Of a stretch of DNA of 64,000 nucleotides, positions 8,740 to 15,555 are shown piece by piece. The stretch spans positions 46,616 through 110,615 of the forward strand of contig NZ_JAQNCY010000016.1 of the NCBI RefSeq assembly GCF_028368855.1. The letters run 5' to 3'. The notes beneath the pieces are model-generated. The model did no database searches. It was not told the origin of the DNA and was given only the letters and a program-made list of their open reading frames with translations. Each line of letters starts with the position of its first letter. Within the stretch, counting starts at the first letter, position 1. This DNA is from Leisingera sp. SS27. GTDB lineage: Bacteria > Pseudomonadota > Alphaproteobacteria > Rhodobacterales > Rhodobacteraceae. Made by a program: the position numbers and the translations under genes.

Positions 8740-9199
8740 TTTTGCAGTCCAGGACCTCGATACTCTCGGGCCTCAGGACGCAATACGAAAAATCTTCGTC
8801 GTCACCTTCATGAGCATTTCGATAGCGGATCGCGCTGATATCCAAATGCTCAGTCGCCTTCATAATCATTAACCTCGCCCTCAACGGATCATTTCTTTGA
8901 ACTTCATTGAAAGGCCTAAGAAACTCATGTTTCTCCTTAGCGGACACGGCTAGGAGACCAGATTTTATCAAGGCAAGGATTACCCCGGATGGCTGGGCAA
9001 TGTCCCAGTCAGGCAAGTCCACAACGTTTGCACCCAGGACCAGTCTACATTTGTTCAAAACGCACTGCGGGTCTTCGCCAGGAAAGCACTCTTCGTAGTT
9101 TACCGTGATGCGGTCCATGGCAGCCTGCAGGGTTCCAAAGTGCGTGATGGGCCAGATCTTTCCATTCTGTAAGCGGCTCCCACCGTGAAAAAGGATCAC
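8723..9199 (-). CDS. hypothetical protein, possibly ADP-ribosyltransferase-like
   Basis: 158 residues from a GTG start with GGAGG seven bases upstream. The N terminus MILFHGGSRL followed by ITHFGTLQAA, and the C-terminal IRYRNAHEGDDEDFSYCVL, recall small ART-type toxin domains (YHG...HFGT...YxNxxE...SY.V..P). That similarity is by eye and weak. Cassette E1 is inserted about 120 bp upstream of the start, which may have separated it from its promoter. No adjacent antitoxin was recognised. Confidence 0.55.
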   Translation of the reverse strand: MILFHGGSRLQNGKIWPITHFGTLQAAMDRITVNYEECFPGEDPQCVLNKCRLVLGANVVDLPDWDIAQPSGVILALIKSGLLAVSAKEKHEFLRPFNEVQRNDPLRARLMIMKATEHLDISAIRYRNAHEGDDEDFSYCVLRPESIEVLDCKIIERV

Positions 9200-9316
9200 T
9201 TCGAGACCTCCGGAACCATTCTGAATTTTGATAGAAGGAGGGACTGCCCCCGGCTAAGTGAATGCTTCCGGCATATATGAATCTCTACCCTCCAGGGCAA
9301 GTATCAGTTATCGATG

Positions 9317-9321
9317 CCTGG
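9317..9321. repeat. target site duplication of E1, left copy (CCTGG)
   Basis: CCTGG directly before the first base of E1, repeated exactly at 11764-11768 directly after its last base. A 5-bp duplication is the footprint of transpositional insertion. Confidence 0.85.
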
Positions 9322-9406
9322 TGCATAATCTCACGTGATTGCCCACCGCGTTCTCACACTACAGACCAGGCGATCTTAGCAAGACAGTCCGGTAACCAGC
9401 CGATCA
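9322..9406 (+). repeat. 85-bp terminal inverted repeat, E1 left (A end)
   Basis: Starts TGCATAATCTCACGTG and ends CCAGCCGATCA. It matches the other three copies at nearly every position; the differences seen are T for A at position 5 and A or G at the ACC/GCC site. The A arm (GAGGCCACTTGCGG...) follows at 9407-9467. Confidence 0.9.
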
Positions 9407-9622
9407 GAGGCCACTTGCGGGATAGCTGCCCTTCAAGCGCGGTACGGCCAATTCACCGTCAGAGCCCTCAGCCGTCATTACTCTAGGGGCTGCCCTTCGC
9501 TAGCGCAGCACGTCATTCAAGCCCCAAAGCGGACATTGCCATTTTGCTCATCGGGCAGAAATTGGGGTTTCGCCGGACTTGCAAATCACCTTTACGAAGC
9601 TTGATAAGTGGATTTTGGGCGA

Positions 9623-10549
9623 CTAGTGGGAATTTCCATCTCGAACCGTTGCTGGATGGTTCATTATTTGAGATGCTTGAGCTTGGCGACCACGGAGAAC
9701 GTTCGTCTTCTTCTTTCGGTTGCCGCCAGGTTTCGAGAAATCCGATTGTGCTGCTGACAGCTTCTGATGCTGCCGATTTGGCAATCTGAGTCCTTCAGGA
9801 CCAACAATTGCACCTGTTACTCCCGCTGGTTTATTCACTATCCAGCGTGTCTTCCCAACCTTGATCGCCAGTCCGTGCTTGTGGATTTCCTTCTGAACTT
9901 TCCAGATCGTACTCTTCAAAACCACTTGGCCTGAGACCGTCAGATCGTCGATGTATAAGGTGAATACGTTCCCCGCTTCCTTTGCGACGTTGAAAATTGC
10001 ATCCCACATCTCCGAATATGCCCAGTACGAAAGTATCGGGCTTGACGGAGAGCCTTGAGGCAAGGAGCCTTTATCGCAACAAAGTCTCGCTAGAATGACC
10101 GCGACGTCGGGTGAACACCTCATGCGATGTTGGAAGAAAGCCAGCACTTTCTCTTCACGACAAGATGGGTAAAAGCTATCAATGTCCATCAAACAAAATG
10201 ATCTTGAACCTTGATGAGCGGCCGCGTTGGTTACGTAAGTTCTTTTGGGAACCGGGGCATGAACGTAACTTGGCGTTTCGATGCAGGCCAACAAATAGGC
10301 GACGCGGCTTTGAGCTTTGTCTAGCCCTTCATGGGGTCGACAAAGCGGCCTCATAGAGCCGTCCGCCTTTTCTTCTTCCCAGTATTCGTAGTGTGGAACA
10401 GACTTGTCCGTCATTCCTTCTAGAGCCTTGACGGAGGTAAAGAGAAGCTCAGCTAGATCTTTTTTTCGCTGCAACCCGTAAAAAGGGCTTTGCTCCAAAG
10501 CATAGAATTTCTTCGCTTTTTTTCGCCATGGTTTCCGTGTGTTAGTCAT
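9623..10549 (-). CDS. retron-type reverse transcriptase
   Basis: 308 residues. Makes multicopy single-stranded DNA from a structured RNA; retrons are anti-phage systems in which the RT-msDNA complex restrains a toxin. Retron hallmarks are visible: NAAAH at 108-112 (the NAxxH motif), DIDSFYPS at 122-129, LPQGSPSSP at 163-171, the catalytic YIDD at 199-202, and VTG at 244-246. The C terminus is basic and would bind the RNA. The start follows the XRE stop by one base, so the genes are one operon. All catalytic residues are intact. Located inside cassette E1. Confidence 0.93.
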   Translation of the reverse strand: MTNTRKPWRKKAKKFYALEQSPFYGLQRKKDLAELLFTSVKALEGMTDKSVPHYEYWEEEKADGSMRPLCRPHEGLDKAQSRVAYLLACIETPSYVHAPVPKRTYVTNAAAHQGSRSFCLMDIDSFYPSCREEKVLAFFQHRMRCSPDVAVILARLCCDKGSLPQGSPSSPILSYWAYSEMWDAIFNVAKEAGNVFTLYIDDLTVSGQVVLKSTIWKVQKEIHKHGLAIKVGKTRWIVNKPAGVTGAIVGPEGLRLPNRQHQKLSAAQSDFSKPGGNRKKKTNVLRGRQAQASQIMNHPATVRDGNSH

Positions 10550-10550
10550 T

Positions 10551-10862
10551 TCAAAGCTCTATCTCACTGTCAACATCGAGCAGTGTCATCAGCGCAATAA
10601 CTTTCTTAGCGACGATGCCCTTTGCCTTCTCAAGTCGACTTGAGAGATTCTCCTTGTCTTCGAGCGCTTCAGCGAAGAACACAAGGGAACTTACCGGAAT
10701 GTTGAAGACATCTGCATAGCGTCCCAAAAGTTCTAGTGAAGGTGTTCTATTGCCACTCTCAAGTTCCGAAATATAGGAACGTGACACACCAAGCTTTTTA
10801 GCAAGAACGACTTGATTGTGTCCTTGATATCGTCGCAGCAATTTCAAAGCTTGTCCGAACAT
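10551..10862 (-). CDS. XRE-family regulator of the retron operon
   Basis: 103 residues with a classical helix-turn-helix near residues 17-41 (VVLAKKLGVSRSYISE). A helical C-terminal half (residues 60-103) may dimerise or contact the reverse transcriptase. AGGAAG sits five bases before the ATG at 10862, which rules out the longer upstream start. HTH-associated retrons are a known class (type VI in one scheme, from memory). It could act as regulator, toxin or antitoxin; the sequence does not decide. Confidence 0.85.
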   Translation of the reverse strand: MFGQALKLLRRYQGHNQVVLAKKLGVSRSYISELESGNRTPSLELLGRYADVFNIPVSSLVFFAEALEDKENLSSRLEKAKGIVAKKVIALMTLLDVDSEIEL

Positions 10863-10894
10863 TGGTCTTCCTTTGTGTAATTGAGAGCGGCGCC

Positions 10895-11083
10895 CTACGA
10901 AGGTGGCGGAGTGAACCATCCGGAAACGATTTCAACCACTTTCCACAATCGCGGCATCCAAATTAGGATGCCCCTGAGCACCGTTCCCAGAATTGATGAC
11001 CACTTGGGTTTCTTTTCTGTTGGTGGTTGCTCGATCAGTCGCCGCCCCGGCAGGCTGGTAGTTTGTCTTTCTTGCTTCATTGA
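10895..11083 (-). CDS. small membrane protein, candidate retron effector
   Basis: 62 residues beginning MKQERQTTSLPGRR, with AGGAGG at ideal distance before the ATG at 11083. The N-terminal half is basic and soluble. The C-terminal half has an amphipathic to hydrophobic helix (SSILGTVLRGILIWMPRLW, then VVEIVSGWF) and ends PPPS. It is the first gene of the retron operon. Type IV retrons use small two-helix membrane proteins as effectors, so a membrane-damaging toxin is plausible. That role is inferred from position and composition, not from homology. Confidence 0.6.
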   Translation of the reverse strand, partial: SMKQERQTTSLPGRRLIEQPPTEKKPKWSSILGTVLRGILIWMPRLWKVVEIVSGWFTPPPS

Positions 11084-11089
11084 AGCCTC

Positions 11090-11312
11090 CTCTTGAAAAC
11101 GCCGTGGCGGGATTGCCAATGGCGTGTCTTCGCTTTCAAGCAGGAAACAGATGCCGGTAGTTTCACTCGCATACACAGGACCACAAAGGTCTTCGTTGTG
11201 GTCCTGGCTCGCCCCTTCCGTGCTCTCCACATGTCCGGGGACATCGAGGAGCCTGTGGGGGTCAAAGGTCAGAAGCCACGAGGGCTTCCACGGGTGAGAT
11301 AAATTAAACCTC
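11090..11312 (-). ncRNA. candidate retron msr-msd RNA
   Basis: Non-coding stretch directly upstream of the retron genes on the same strand with several stem-loops. A perfect 10-bp stem with 9-nt loop lies at 11177-11186/11196-11205. A 14-bp palindrome lies at 11231-11244 and a 6-bp stem at 11272-11277/11283-11288. CCGTGG near the 5' end can pair with CCACGG near the 3' end, as expected of the a1/a2 repeats that close a retron RNA, but the match is only about 6 bp. The branching G was not assigned. Confidence 0.5.
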
Positions 11313-11678
11313 CTCCAAACTATGAAGACTTATTCTGTCACTCAGAGAGAGTGCCAACCGAGATTACACTTAAGATCGCGGGCAACGATTGTCAACAAGA
11401 TGTCACTCACAGTGAACATTTTGGTTTCATTGAGGTTCGCTTACTTCCAGTACGGCGAACAAAATGAACGGCAACTCTACTGGTTTCGGTCTTTGTATTA
11501 TGCGTTGCAATCAACGGCGGGAGCGGGTCGTACGCCGGACTTTGCAAAGTCCGCTTTTGCGCATTGCGGACGCAAAGCGTTGCCCAGGCTGCGCCTGCAG
11601 CGAATGGCTGCAAGGTCCCGATCCTACCAGCTCATGCACCGCACAGCGAGAGGCAGGAAATCTAAGAGCAGCCGTCCG

Positions 11679-11763
11679 TGATCGGCTGGTTACCGGACTG
11701 TCTTGCTAAGATCGCCTGGTCTGTAGTGTGAGAACGCGGCGGGCAATCACGTGAGATTTTGCA
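11679..11763 (-). repeat. 85-bp terminal inverted repeat, E1 right (B end)
   Basis: Reverse complement of the 9322-9406 repeat, starting TGCAAAATCTCACGTG when read inward. The inner neighbour is the B arm (11621-11678), which is identical to the arm at 31391-31448. The flanking base pairs are the second CCTGG copy. Confidence 0.9.
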
Positions 11764-11897
11764 CCTGGTCCAGACTGGTTTTCTTCCGGGAACATGCTAT
11801 GGGCCATGATGGGGTCAACTACGGACACAGTTCAAAGCAAGGCATCTATCAACGCGGTTGAAATTGCCCTGCCGACAGCTATCAGAAAGGGTGGCAC

Positions 11898-12158
11898 ATG
11901 AAACTTGTAACAAAAGATCAAATTGATGCTCTGGATGAAGCGTTACTCGTCTACGCTTACAAGCAAATTCCCCCAATTTCATTCGAGGAAGCCTGGGAAC
12001 TGTTTGAGCAGGGGCGCATCCAAATCGCTCAAGACGAATTGGGTATGGTAGGGTTCCAAAGAACTATAGGTGCAAAGCGGTTTGAGCTTGCGCGAAAACA
12101 CAAGAGGATGGCCAAGGTAATTTCTGAGGCGCGCAGTCAACTACCATCCAAGGAATAA
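11898..12158 (+). CDS. hypothetical protein, 86 residues
   Basis: Begins MKLVTKDQIDALDEALLVYA with AAGGG seven bases upstream. The sequence is helical and charged (FEEAWELFEQGRIQIAQDEL), with a basic C-terminal half (RKHKRMAKV). No family recognised. One of the few plus-strand genes between 5 and 25 kb, close to the E1 insertion. Confidence 0.6.
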   Translation: MKLVTKDQIDALDEALLVYAYKQIPPISFEEAWELFEQGRIQIAQDELGMVGFQRTIGAKRFELARKHKRMAKVISEARSQLPSKE

Positions 12159-12170
12159 CCTTTTAGCACG

Positions 12171-12464
12171 TTAGTGCCGCCAGTTGTCCCGCCCATACTT
12201 CCTCCCATTGACGGTTAAGCGGTCGCGGCCATCTATCGGCACATCCTCATGCACAAGGCTGCCATCTTCCCTGATCCGGTAGATACTGGCAGTCGTGTCA
12301 TCGAACCCGAAGCCGTAGATCACAAACTGCCAATCCCCCCTGCCCTGCTCCCGGACCTGGTAGTATCCCCCGAAGTTTCGGCATTGGTATTCCCCGGCCC
12401 ACCATTGCGCGCCGGGTTTTGCTTTTTCTGTCTCGGTCATTGGGATGAGATCAAGCTGGCTCAT
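12171..12464 (-). CDS. hypothetical protein, 97 residues
   Basis: GGGAGG six bases before the ATG supports the start. Aromatic-rich beta-type sequence (WWAGEYQCRNFGGYYQV, then WQFVIYGFGFDD), probably a small soluble protein. Unknown function. First of a series of minus-strand genes extending to 24.7 kb. Confidence 0.65.
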   Translation of the reverse strand: MSQLDLIPMTETEKAKPGAQWWAGEYQCRNFGGYYQVREQGRGDWQFVIYGFGFDDTTASIYRIREDGSLVHEDVPIDGRDRLTVNGRKYGRDNWRH

Positions 12465-12489
12465 GACTGGCCTCCCTAAAATTCAAAGG

Positions 12490-12564
12490 TCACGTCACCG
12501 TTGCCGCGCCCTGAGAGAGCGCGACTGCGTAGGTGTAGAGGTGCGTTTCCCAATGGCGCTTCAT
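12490..12564 (-). CDS. possible 24-residue peptide coupled to the upstream gene
   Basis: Frame MKRHWETHLYTYAVALSQGA ending after four more residues; its ATG overlaps the stop of the 75-residue gene by 4 bp (ATGA). Such overlaps are common between real genes in this window, but the length makes chance plausible. Confidence 0.25.
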   Translation of the reverse strand: MKRHWETHLYTYAVALSQGAATVT

Positions 12565-12788
12565 GCCGGCACCTCAGCGCTGAACACTACGGTTTCGCCT
12601 TCGACCTTGTAAGGAACAGCCTTGGACAGCAGTTGCTCGATGGCGGCGGCCGGGACGTCGGAAAAGGTCGCACTGACTGTCTGAAGCATCCGCTGCCGAT
12701 CTTCCTCAAAGGAATAGGCGTTGATGGCCCACGCGATAACGCCGGGGGTGTGAACTGCAGGGGAAGAACCGAGGCGGTATGTTGTCAT
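12561..12788 (-). CDS. hypothetical protein, 75 residues
   Basis: Begins MTTYRLGSSPAVHTPGVIAW with GGGAG about seven bases upstream. Mixed alpha/beta composition; no motif recognised. A conserved stem-loop element lies 137 bp upstream (12925-12974) in the presumed leader or promoter. Confidence 0.6.
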   Translation of the reverse strand: MTTYRLGSSPAVHTPGVIAWAINAYSFEEDRQRMLQTVSATFSDVPAAAIEQLLSKAVPYKVEGETVVFSAEVPA

Positions 12789-12871
12789 TTGAATGCTCCC
12801 TATCTGTGGTGCAAGAAAATCAAGGCTGGATGCAGGACAGCCGCCGAAGGCGCCTGCCCCTGCATCCCTGC

Positions 12872-13075
12872 CTCGTGGCGAACAGCGGTTGGGGGCGAGA
12901 CAAGCGCGCGAACCGCAGGCCGGAGGAAAATTTGTCCCGCGAGGAATGGGCCAAAGGCCCAGGGGAAATTTTCCTTTGGGCGAGGAACTTGCGCGCCTGT
13001 CCGAGGGGGAAGGCAGCGTCTTCCCCCTAACCAGGGGGCGTTCGGCTTGTCCGAATCCCCCCTGCCCTACCGGCG
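12872..13075. repeat. palindromic module upstream of the 12.8-kb gene
   Basis: Non-coding. It contains a large stem-loop at 12925-12974 (arms GGAAAATTTGTCCC and GGGGAAATTTTCC) enclosing TGGGCC-AAA-GGCCCA, then a GGGGGAAG/CTTCCCCC hairpin. It ends with a third hairpin around 13032-13067 (CAGGGGGCGTTCGG...CCGAATCCCCCCTG). The same succession recurs at 24898-25067, and the last hairpin also at 16875-16909. Confidence 0.7.
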
Positions 13076-13225
13076 AGAATGTCTGGGCCGGGGTGAGCGG
13101 GCTTGCCCGACGATCCCCTGCCCTGGCTAAATCATCTATGTGATCAGCGGTTTCGCTGATCTCTTGTTCTTAATGCCCACCCTGGAGCAAGCAATTGGGC
13201 GGCCGGAGCCGCCCAATTGTGGACT

Positions 13226-13414
13226 TCAGGAGTTGGCATCCTTCTTCGGGAAAGCAACCATGTCCACGTTCGGGAACATATCGTGTTTGACGGTGATCGC
13301 GGTGATGTTGCCCTCCGCGTCGGTGCTGACGAAGGCAACACCGCAGCGGTTCCAGTAAGTCTTGCCGTCTTTTTCGTTTGCCTTGACGTTAAGGTTCAGA
13401 GTTTGAGAAGGCAT
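13226..13414 (-). CDS. hypothetical protein, 62 residues
   Basis: MPSQTLNLNVKANEKDGKTY start with GAGG eight bases upstream. A small beta-rich, soluble protein (NRCGVAFVSTDAEGNITAI). Not identified. A covarying stem-loop lies 65 bp upstream at 13479-13530. Confidence 0.6.
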   Translation of the reverse strand: MPSQTLNLNVKANEKDGKTYWNRCGVAFVSTDAEGNITAITVKHDMFPNVDMVAFPKKDANS

Positions 13415-13478
13415 TTTGTGATCCTCGCTTTGAGTGTTTCGATGAACATGGAGGAAGCGGGCTCAAAGGGGATGTCAG

Positions 13479-13530
13479 CTGAAAATTTGATCCGCGAGGA
13501 ATGGGCTCTAAGCCCAGGGGAAATTTTCAG
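13479..13530. promoter_or_regulatory. second copy of the AAATTT stem-loop element
   Basis: Arms CTGAAAATTT (13479-13488) and AAATTTTCAG (13521-13530) enclose GGGCT-CTA-AGCCC (13503-13515). The intervening CGCGAGGAATGGGC and CCCAGGGGAAATTTTC are shared with 12925-12974, while both stems differ by compensating changes. Conserved secondary structure in DNA or RNA is therefore likely. Confidence 0.6.
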
Positions 13531-13807
13531 TTGAAGCATAGCGATCATTCCCGGCTGCCCGCTTAGTGTTCATCTTTGAGAAACACAGATTGGCGAGGAT
13601 CCTTATGGCTTTGGTCTGAAGTTGCGTCTCGGAGGCTGAAGGCAAGACTTGCTGGAACTGCGGTAGAATTGTGAGAGGCCAGCGGCGGTGAATAGGCAAT
13701 ATCACCGCGATCACCTTGAGCGCGCCTTTTTCAACCGTAACCTGGTTGCCTTCCAGACCTAGGGACAGCTGAAAACACGGTCAGGCAGGTAGCCGCAGGT
13801 CAATCAT

Positions 13808-13840
13808 TAACAGGTAACACATAACAGAGAACTGTTATTG
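13808..13840 (+). repeat. heptad array 1 (TAACNNN)
   Basis: TAACAGG, TAACACA, TAACAGA, GAACTGT then TATT, all in 7-bp phase. It shares the ending AACTGTTAT with arrays 2 and 4. Confidence 0.65.
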
Positions 13841-13879
13841 GTAGCCGTTCTCCAGGCTGCTTGCAGCCTGCGCAATGCG

Positions 13880-14058
13880 ATCGTCACCCGAAGGGCCGAT
13901 ACAGCCGTGTGGAAACGACCATGGCGCAAAACGCGTCAGCTGGCCCTTTGGGACAGATGAGGTGTTATTGCCCCAGGGAGTTCCACACGGTTGGATCGGT
14001 GGAGCGCCGCCTGCGGCGCGGAATAGAGCGCGGTCCCGCGTTCACGCGGGATGCGCCC
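13880..14058. repeat. palindromic module with partner at 21.1 kb
   Basis: Starts TCGTCACCCGAAGGGC. It has perfect 10-bp arms CCGTGTGGAA (13905-13914) and TTCCACACGG (13981-13990), an inner CTGGCCC-TTT-GGGACAG, then GCGCCGC-CT-GCGGCGC and TCCCGCG-TTCA-CGCGGGA. A diverged copy with the same start and a compensated last hairpin lies at 21116-21302. Confidence 0.6.
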
Positions 14059-14109
14059 CGAAACCAAGTCGATGCTAAACTAGTGCCAAATCCGGAAAGG
14101 CAGAACCCA

Positions 14110-14190
14110 TAACCCTTACCACTTAACTCATAACACCTAACCCTTAACTCCTAACTTCTAACACTTAATACCTAACACTTAACTGTTATT
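14110..14190 (+). repeat. heptad array 2, probable partition centromere
   Basis: Eleven consecutive 7-bp units of the form TAACNNY (for example TAACCCT, TAACACC, TAACTCC, TAACACT, TAACTGT) in unbroken phase, 210 bp upstream of parA. Ribbon-helix-helix partition proteins of type Ib systems bind tandem heptads in this way (for example omega on pSM19035). Confidence 0.75.
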
Positions 14191-14339
14191 TGATCCCATT
14201 CTTTAGCTCAAACCCGGTCCAAAATGTTGCAAAATATTATTTATTTACAGCAATTTAAAGAGTGATCCTTGCCCAATATCAACGGTCTCATGTGACCACC
14301 ACGCCATAGTCTCAATGGCTCACAGCAGACAGCAATGCA

Positions 14340-14374
14340 TAACAGTTTACACATAACTATTAACACCTTATAGG
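14340..14374 (+). repeat. heptad array 3 at the parA promoter
   Basis: TAACAGT, TTACACA, TAACTAT, TAACACC, TTATAGG in 7-bp phase ending 27 bp before the parA start. Its position suggests an operator for autoregulation. Confidence 0.65.
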
Positions 14375-14401
14375 TGAACAAGGCAAAAAGAGGATCGAGC
14401 A

Positions 14402-15064
14402 GTGACCCAAGTAATCAGCGTTGTTCAAGAGAAAGGCGGGGCAGGGAAGTCTACCCTCCTCATAGCAATTGCATCACTAATGGTAGCGGATGGCGCCAAA
14501 GTGGCCGTCATCGACACAGACCCACAACATACCCTTTCGGATTGGGCCAAAAAAGAAAGCACCGACGTTGATTGGGCGGTTGAGGAAGACGACGAACGGC
14601 TAATTCCAACACTTCGCGCTCTCAAGAAGAGCGTGCCGGCTTACGATGCGATTTTCGTGGACACCGCCGGTTTCAAGTCGGCTATGGCTGTTTATGCAAT
14701 CAACGCATCCGGCCTGGTCTTGATCCCTTCGAAAGCCACTGAAACTGATGCCAAAGGTGCAATCAAGACATTCAGGCATGTTACCAGTGTGGCGGACTCG
14801 ATGGACAAAGACATTCCTGCCTATGTCGTCATGATGGACGTGGATCCGGCAACCAATATCACAGCGGCTACCTTGGAATCCTTGGATGACCTTAAGATAC
14901 CCAGGCTAAAAGCCATGTGTGCGCACCGAACAGGCTTCAAGGAAATGATGAGCACTGGCCGAGGACCCGAGGGCTCAGCAAAGAGGTCGGCACAAACTGT
15001 GTTGGCTGAAATGCAGATGGGTGGTCTGCTCGATTTCTACGGAGGCAAAGATGGCAAAGCTTAA
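14402..15064 (+). CDS. parA: ParA-family partition ATPase (type Ib)
   Basis: 220 residues from a GTG start preceded by AGAGGA. The deviant Walker A motif EKGGAGKST is at the N terminus, VIDTDPQ follows, and FVDTAG is the Walker B region. There is no N-terminal DNA-binding extension, so it is a small ParA of type Ib, in which the partner protein binds the centromere. It overlaps parB by 14 bp. The heptad arrays on both sides are the likely centromere and operator. Confidence 0.92.
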   Translation: MTQVISVVQEKGGAGKSTLLIAIASLMVADGAKVAVIDTDPQHTLSDWAKKESTDVDWAVEEDDERLIPTLRALKKSVPAYDAIFVDTAGFKSAMAVYAINASGLVLIPSKATETDAKGAIKTFRHVTSVADSMDKDIPAYVVMMDVDPATNITAATLESLDDLKIPRLKAMCAHRTGFKEMMSTGRGPEGSAKRSAQTVLAEMQMGGLLDFYGGKDGKA

Positions 15065-15356
15065 AGTTGACCTGGGCCTTGATGATACCCACGAGGAGAA
15101 ACCTGACGCGGAGGCAGACATTCTCCGCCAGCTTTCAGCTTCTTTACCGAGCCCATCTAAAGCCAAAACCGGATCGTTAAAGACTGCTCCGCGCGTCCAG
15201 TTCGCATTTTCTAATGTCCCGAAGCCGATTAAACAGGCATTCATTGATGCCGCCGAGGCTAAGGGCATGGGTATGAAGGAGTTTCTGTATCACTGCTTGC
15301 GGGCAGGAGGCGTTGATATCCCTCCAATGGAAGAAATAGACGGTCGCCGCAGGTAA
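15051..15356 (+). CDS. parB: ParB-like ribbon-helix-helix partition protein
   Basis: 101 residues beginning MAKLKVDLGLDD, with GGAGG five bases before the ATG. The N-terminal half is flexible and acidic. The C-terminal part (VQFAFSNVPKPIKQAFIDAA, then GMGMKEFLYHCLR) fits a ribbon-helix-helix fold like ParG or omega. It is not homologous to the large ParB/Spo0J type. It should bind the TAAC heptads and stimulate ParA. Confidence 0.75.
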   Translation: MAKLKVDLGLDDTHEEKPDAEADILRQLSASLPSPSKAKTGSLKTAPRVQFAFSNVPKPIKQAFIDAAEAKGMGMKEFLYHCLRAGGVDIPPMEEIDGRRR

Positions 15357-15391
15357 CAAGACATAACACATAATAGGTAACTGTTATGAGG
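15354..15391 (+). repeat. heptad array 4 after parB
   Basis: TAACAAG overlaps the parB stop codon; after a 3-bp gap come TAACACA, TAATAGG, TAACTGT and TATGAGG in phase. Partition sites therefore lie on both sides of the operon. Confidence 0.6.
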
Positions 15392-15448
15392 CACCTTTGC
15401 AGCCTTCTTTTCGCCGCGCAGCGGCTCAGGCGCCGAAGGCGCCAGTCC

Positions 15449-15480
15449 AGGAGGGCAGGGCCTTTAGGCCATTCCCTCCT
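15449..15480 (+). terminator. hairpin after parAB
   Basis: AGGAGGG...CCCTCCT arms enclose GGCC-TTTA-GGCC. It lacks a T tract, so it may slow rather than stop transcription. A second perfect 9-bp hairpin (CTCACCCTC-AAAA-GAGGGTGAG, 15549-15570) spans the stop codon of the convergent methylase gene. Confidence 0.4.
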
Positions 15481-15555
15481 GTGACATCAGAAACGGCCGG
15501 CCTTTTCCTTCAGCCAACTGGCGGTAAAAAAGGTAGCTGTTTCCGAAACTCACCC

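Larger units (their letters stand above)
9322..11763. mobile_element. E1: non-autonomous transposon-like cassette carrying a retron
   Basis: 2442-bp element with 85-bp terminal inverted repeats (9322-9406 and 11679-11763), starting TGCA and flanked by a CCTGG duplication. Inside the left repeat is a 61-bp conserved arm (A, 9407-9467); inside the right repeat is an unrelated 58-bp arm (B, 11621-11678). The same repeats and arms bound E2 at 31306-33344. It holds a retron operon (RT, XRE regulator, small membrane protein, probable ncRNA) read from the B end toward the A end, and no transposase. It must be moved by an enzyme supplied elsewhere. The 5-bp duplication would suit Tn3-, Tn7-, Mu- or Tn402-like enzymes, but the family was not identified. 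Confidence 0.85.
13531..14401. other. non-coding region before parA
   Basis: No convincing gene. It holds a small 7-bp repeat array (13808-13840), a 180-bp palindromic module (13880-14058), the main heptad array (14110-14190), an AT-rich stretch (14210-14260) and a third array next to the parA start (14340-14374). Confidence 0.7.

Noticed and set aside
11322..11681. 119-codon plus-strand frame in E1
   Set aside because: Runs through the B arm and into the terminal repeat, low-complexity basic product, no start signals.
13508..13714. 68-codon minus-strand frame upstream of the 62-residue gene
   Set aside because: It reads across the stem-loop at 13479-13530 and has no ribosome-binding site or recognisable sequence.
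14110..14190. TAACCC-like tandem units suggesting telomere-type repeats
   Set aside because: Units are 7 bp and variable, internal, and adjacent to parA with an RHH-type parB; a centromere is the simpler explanation.
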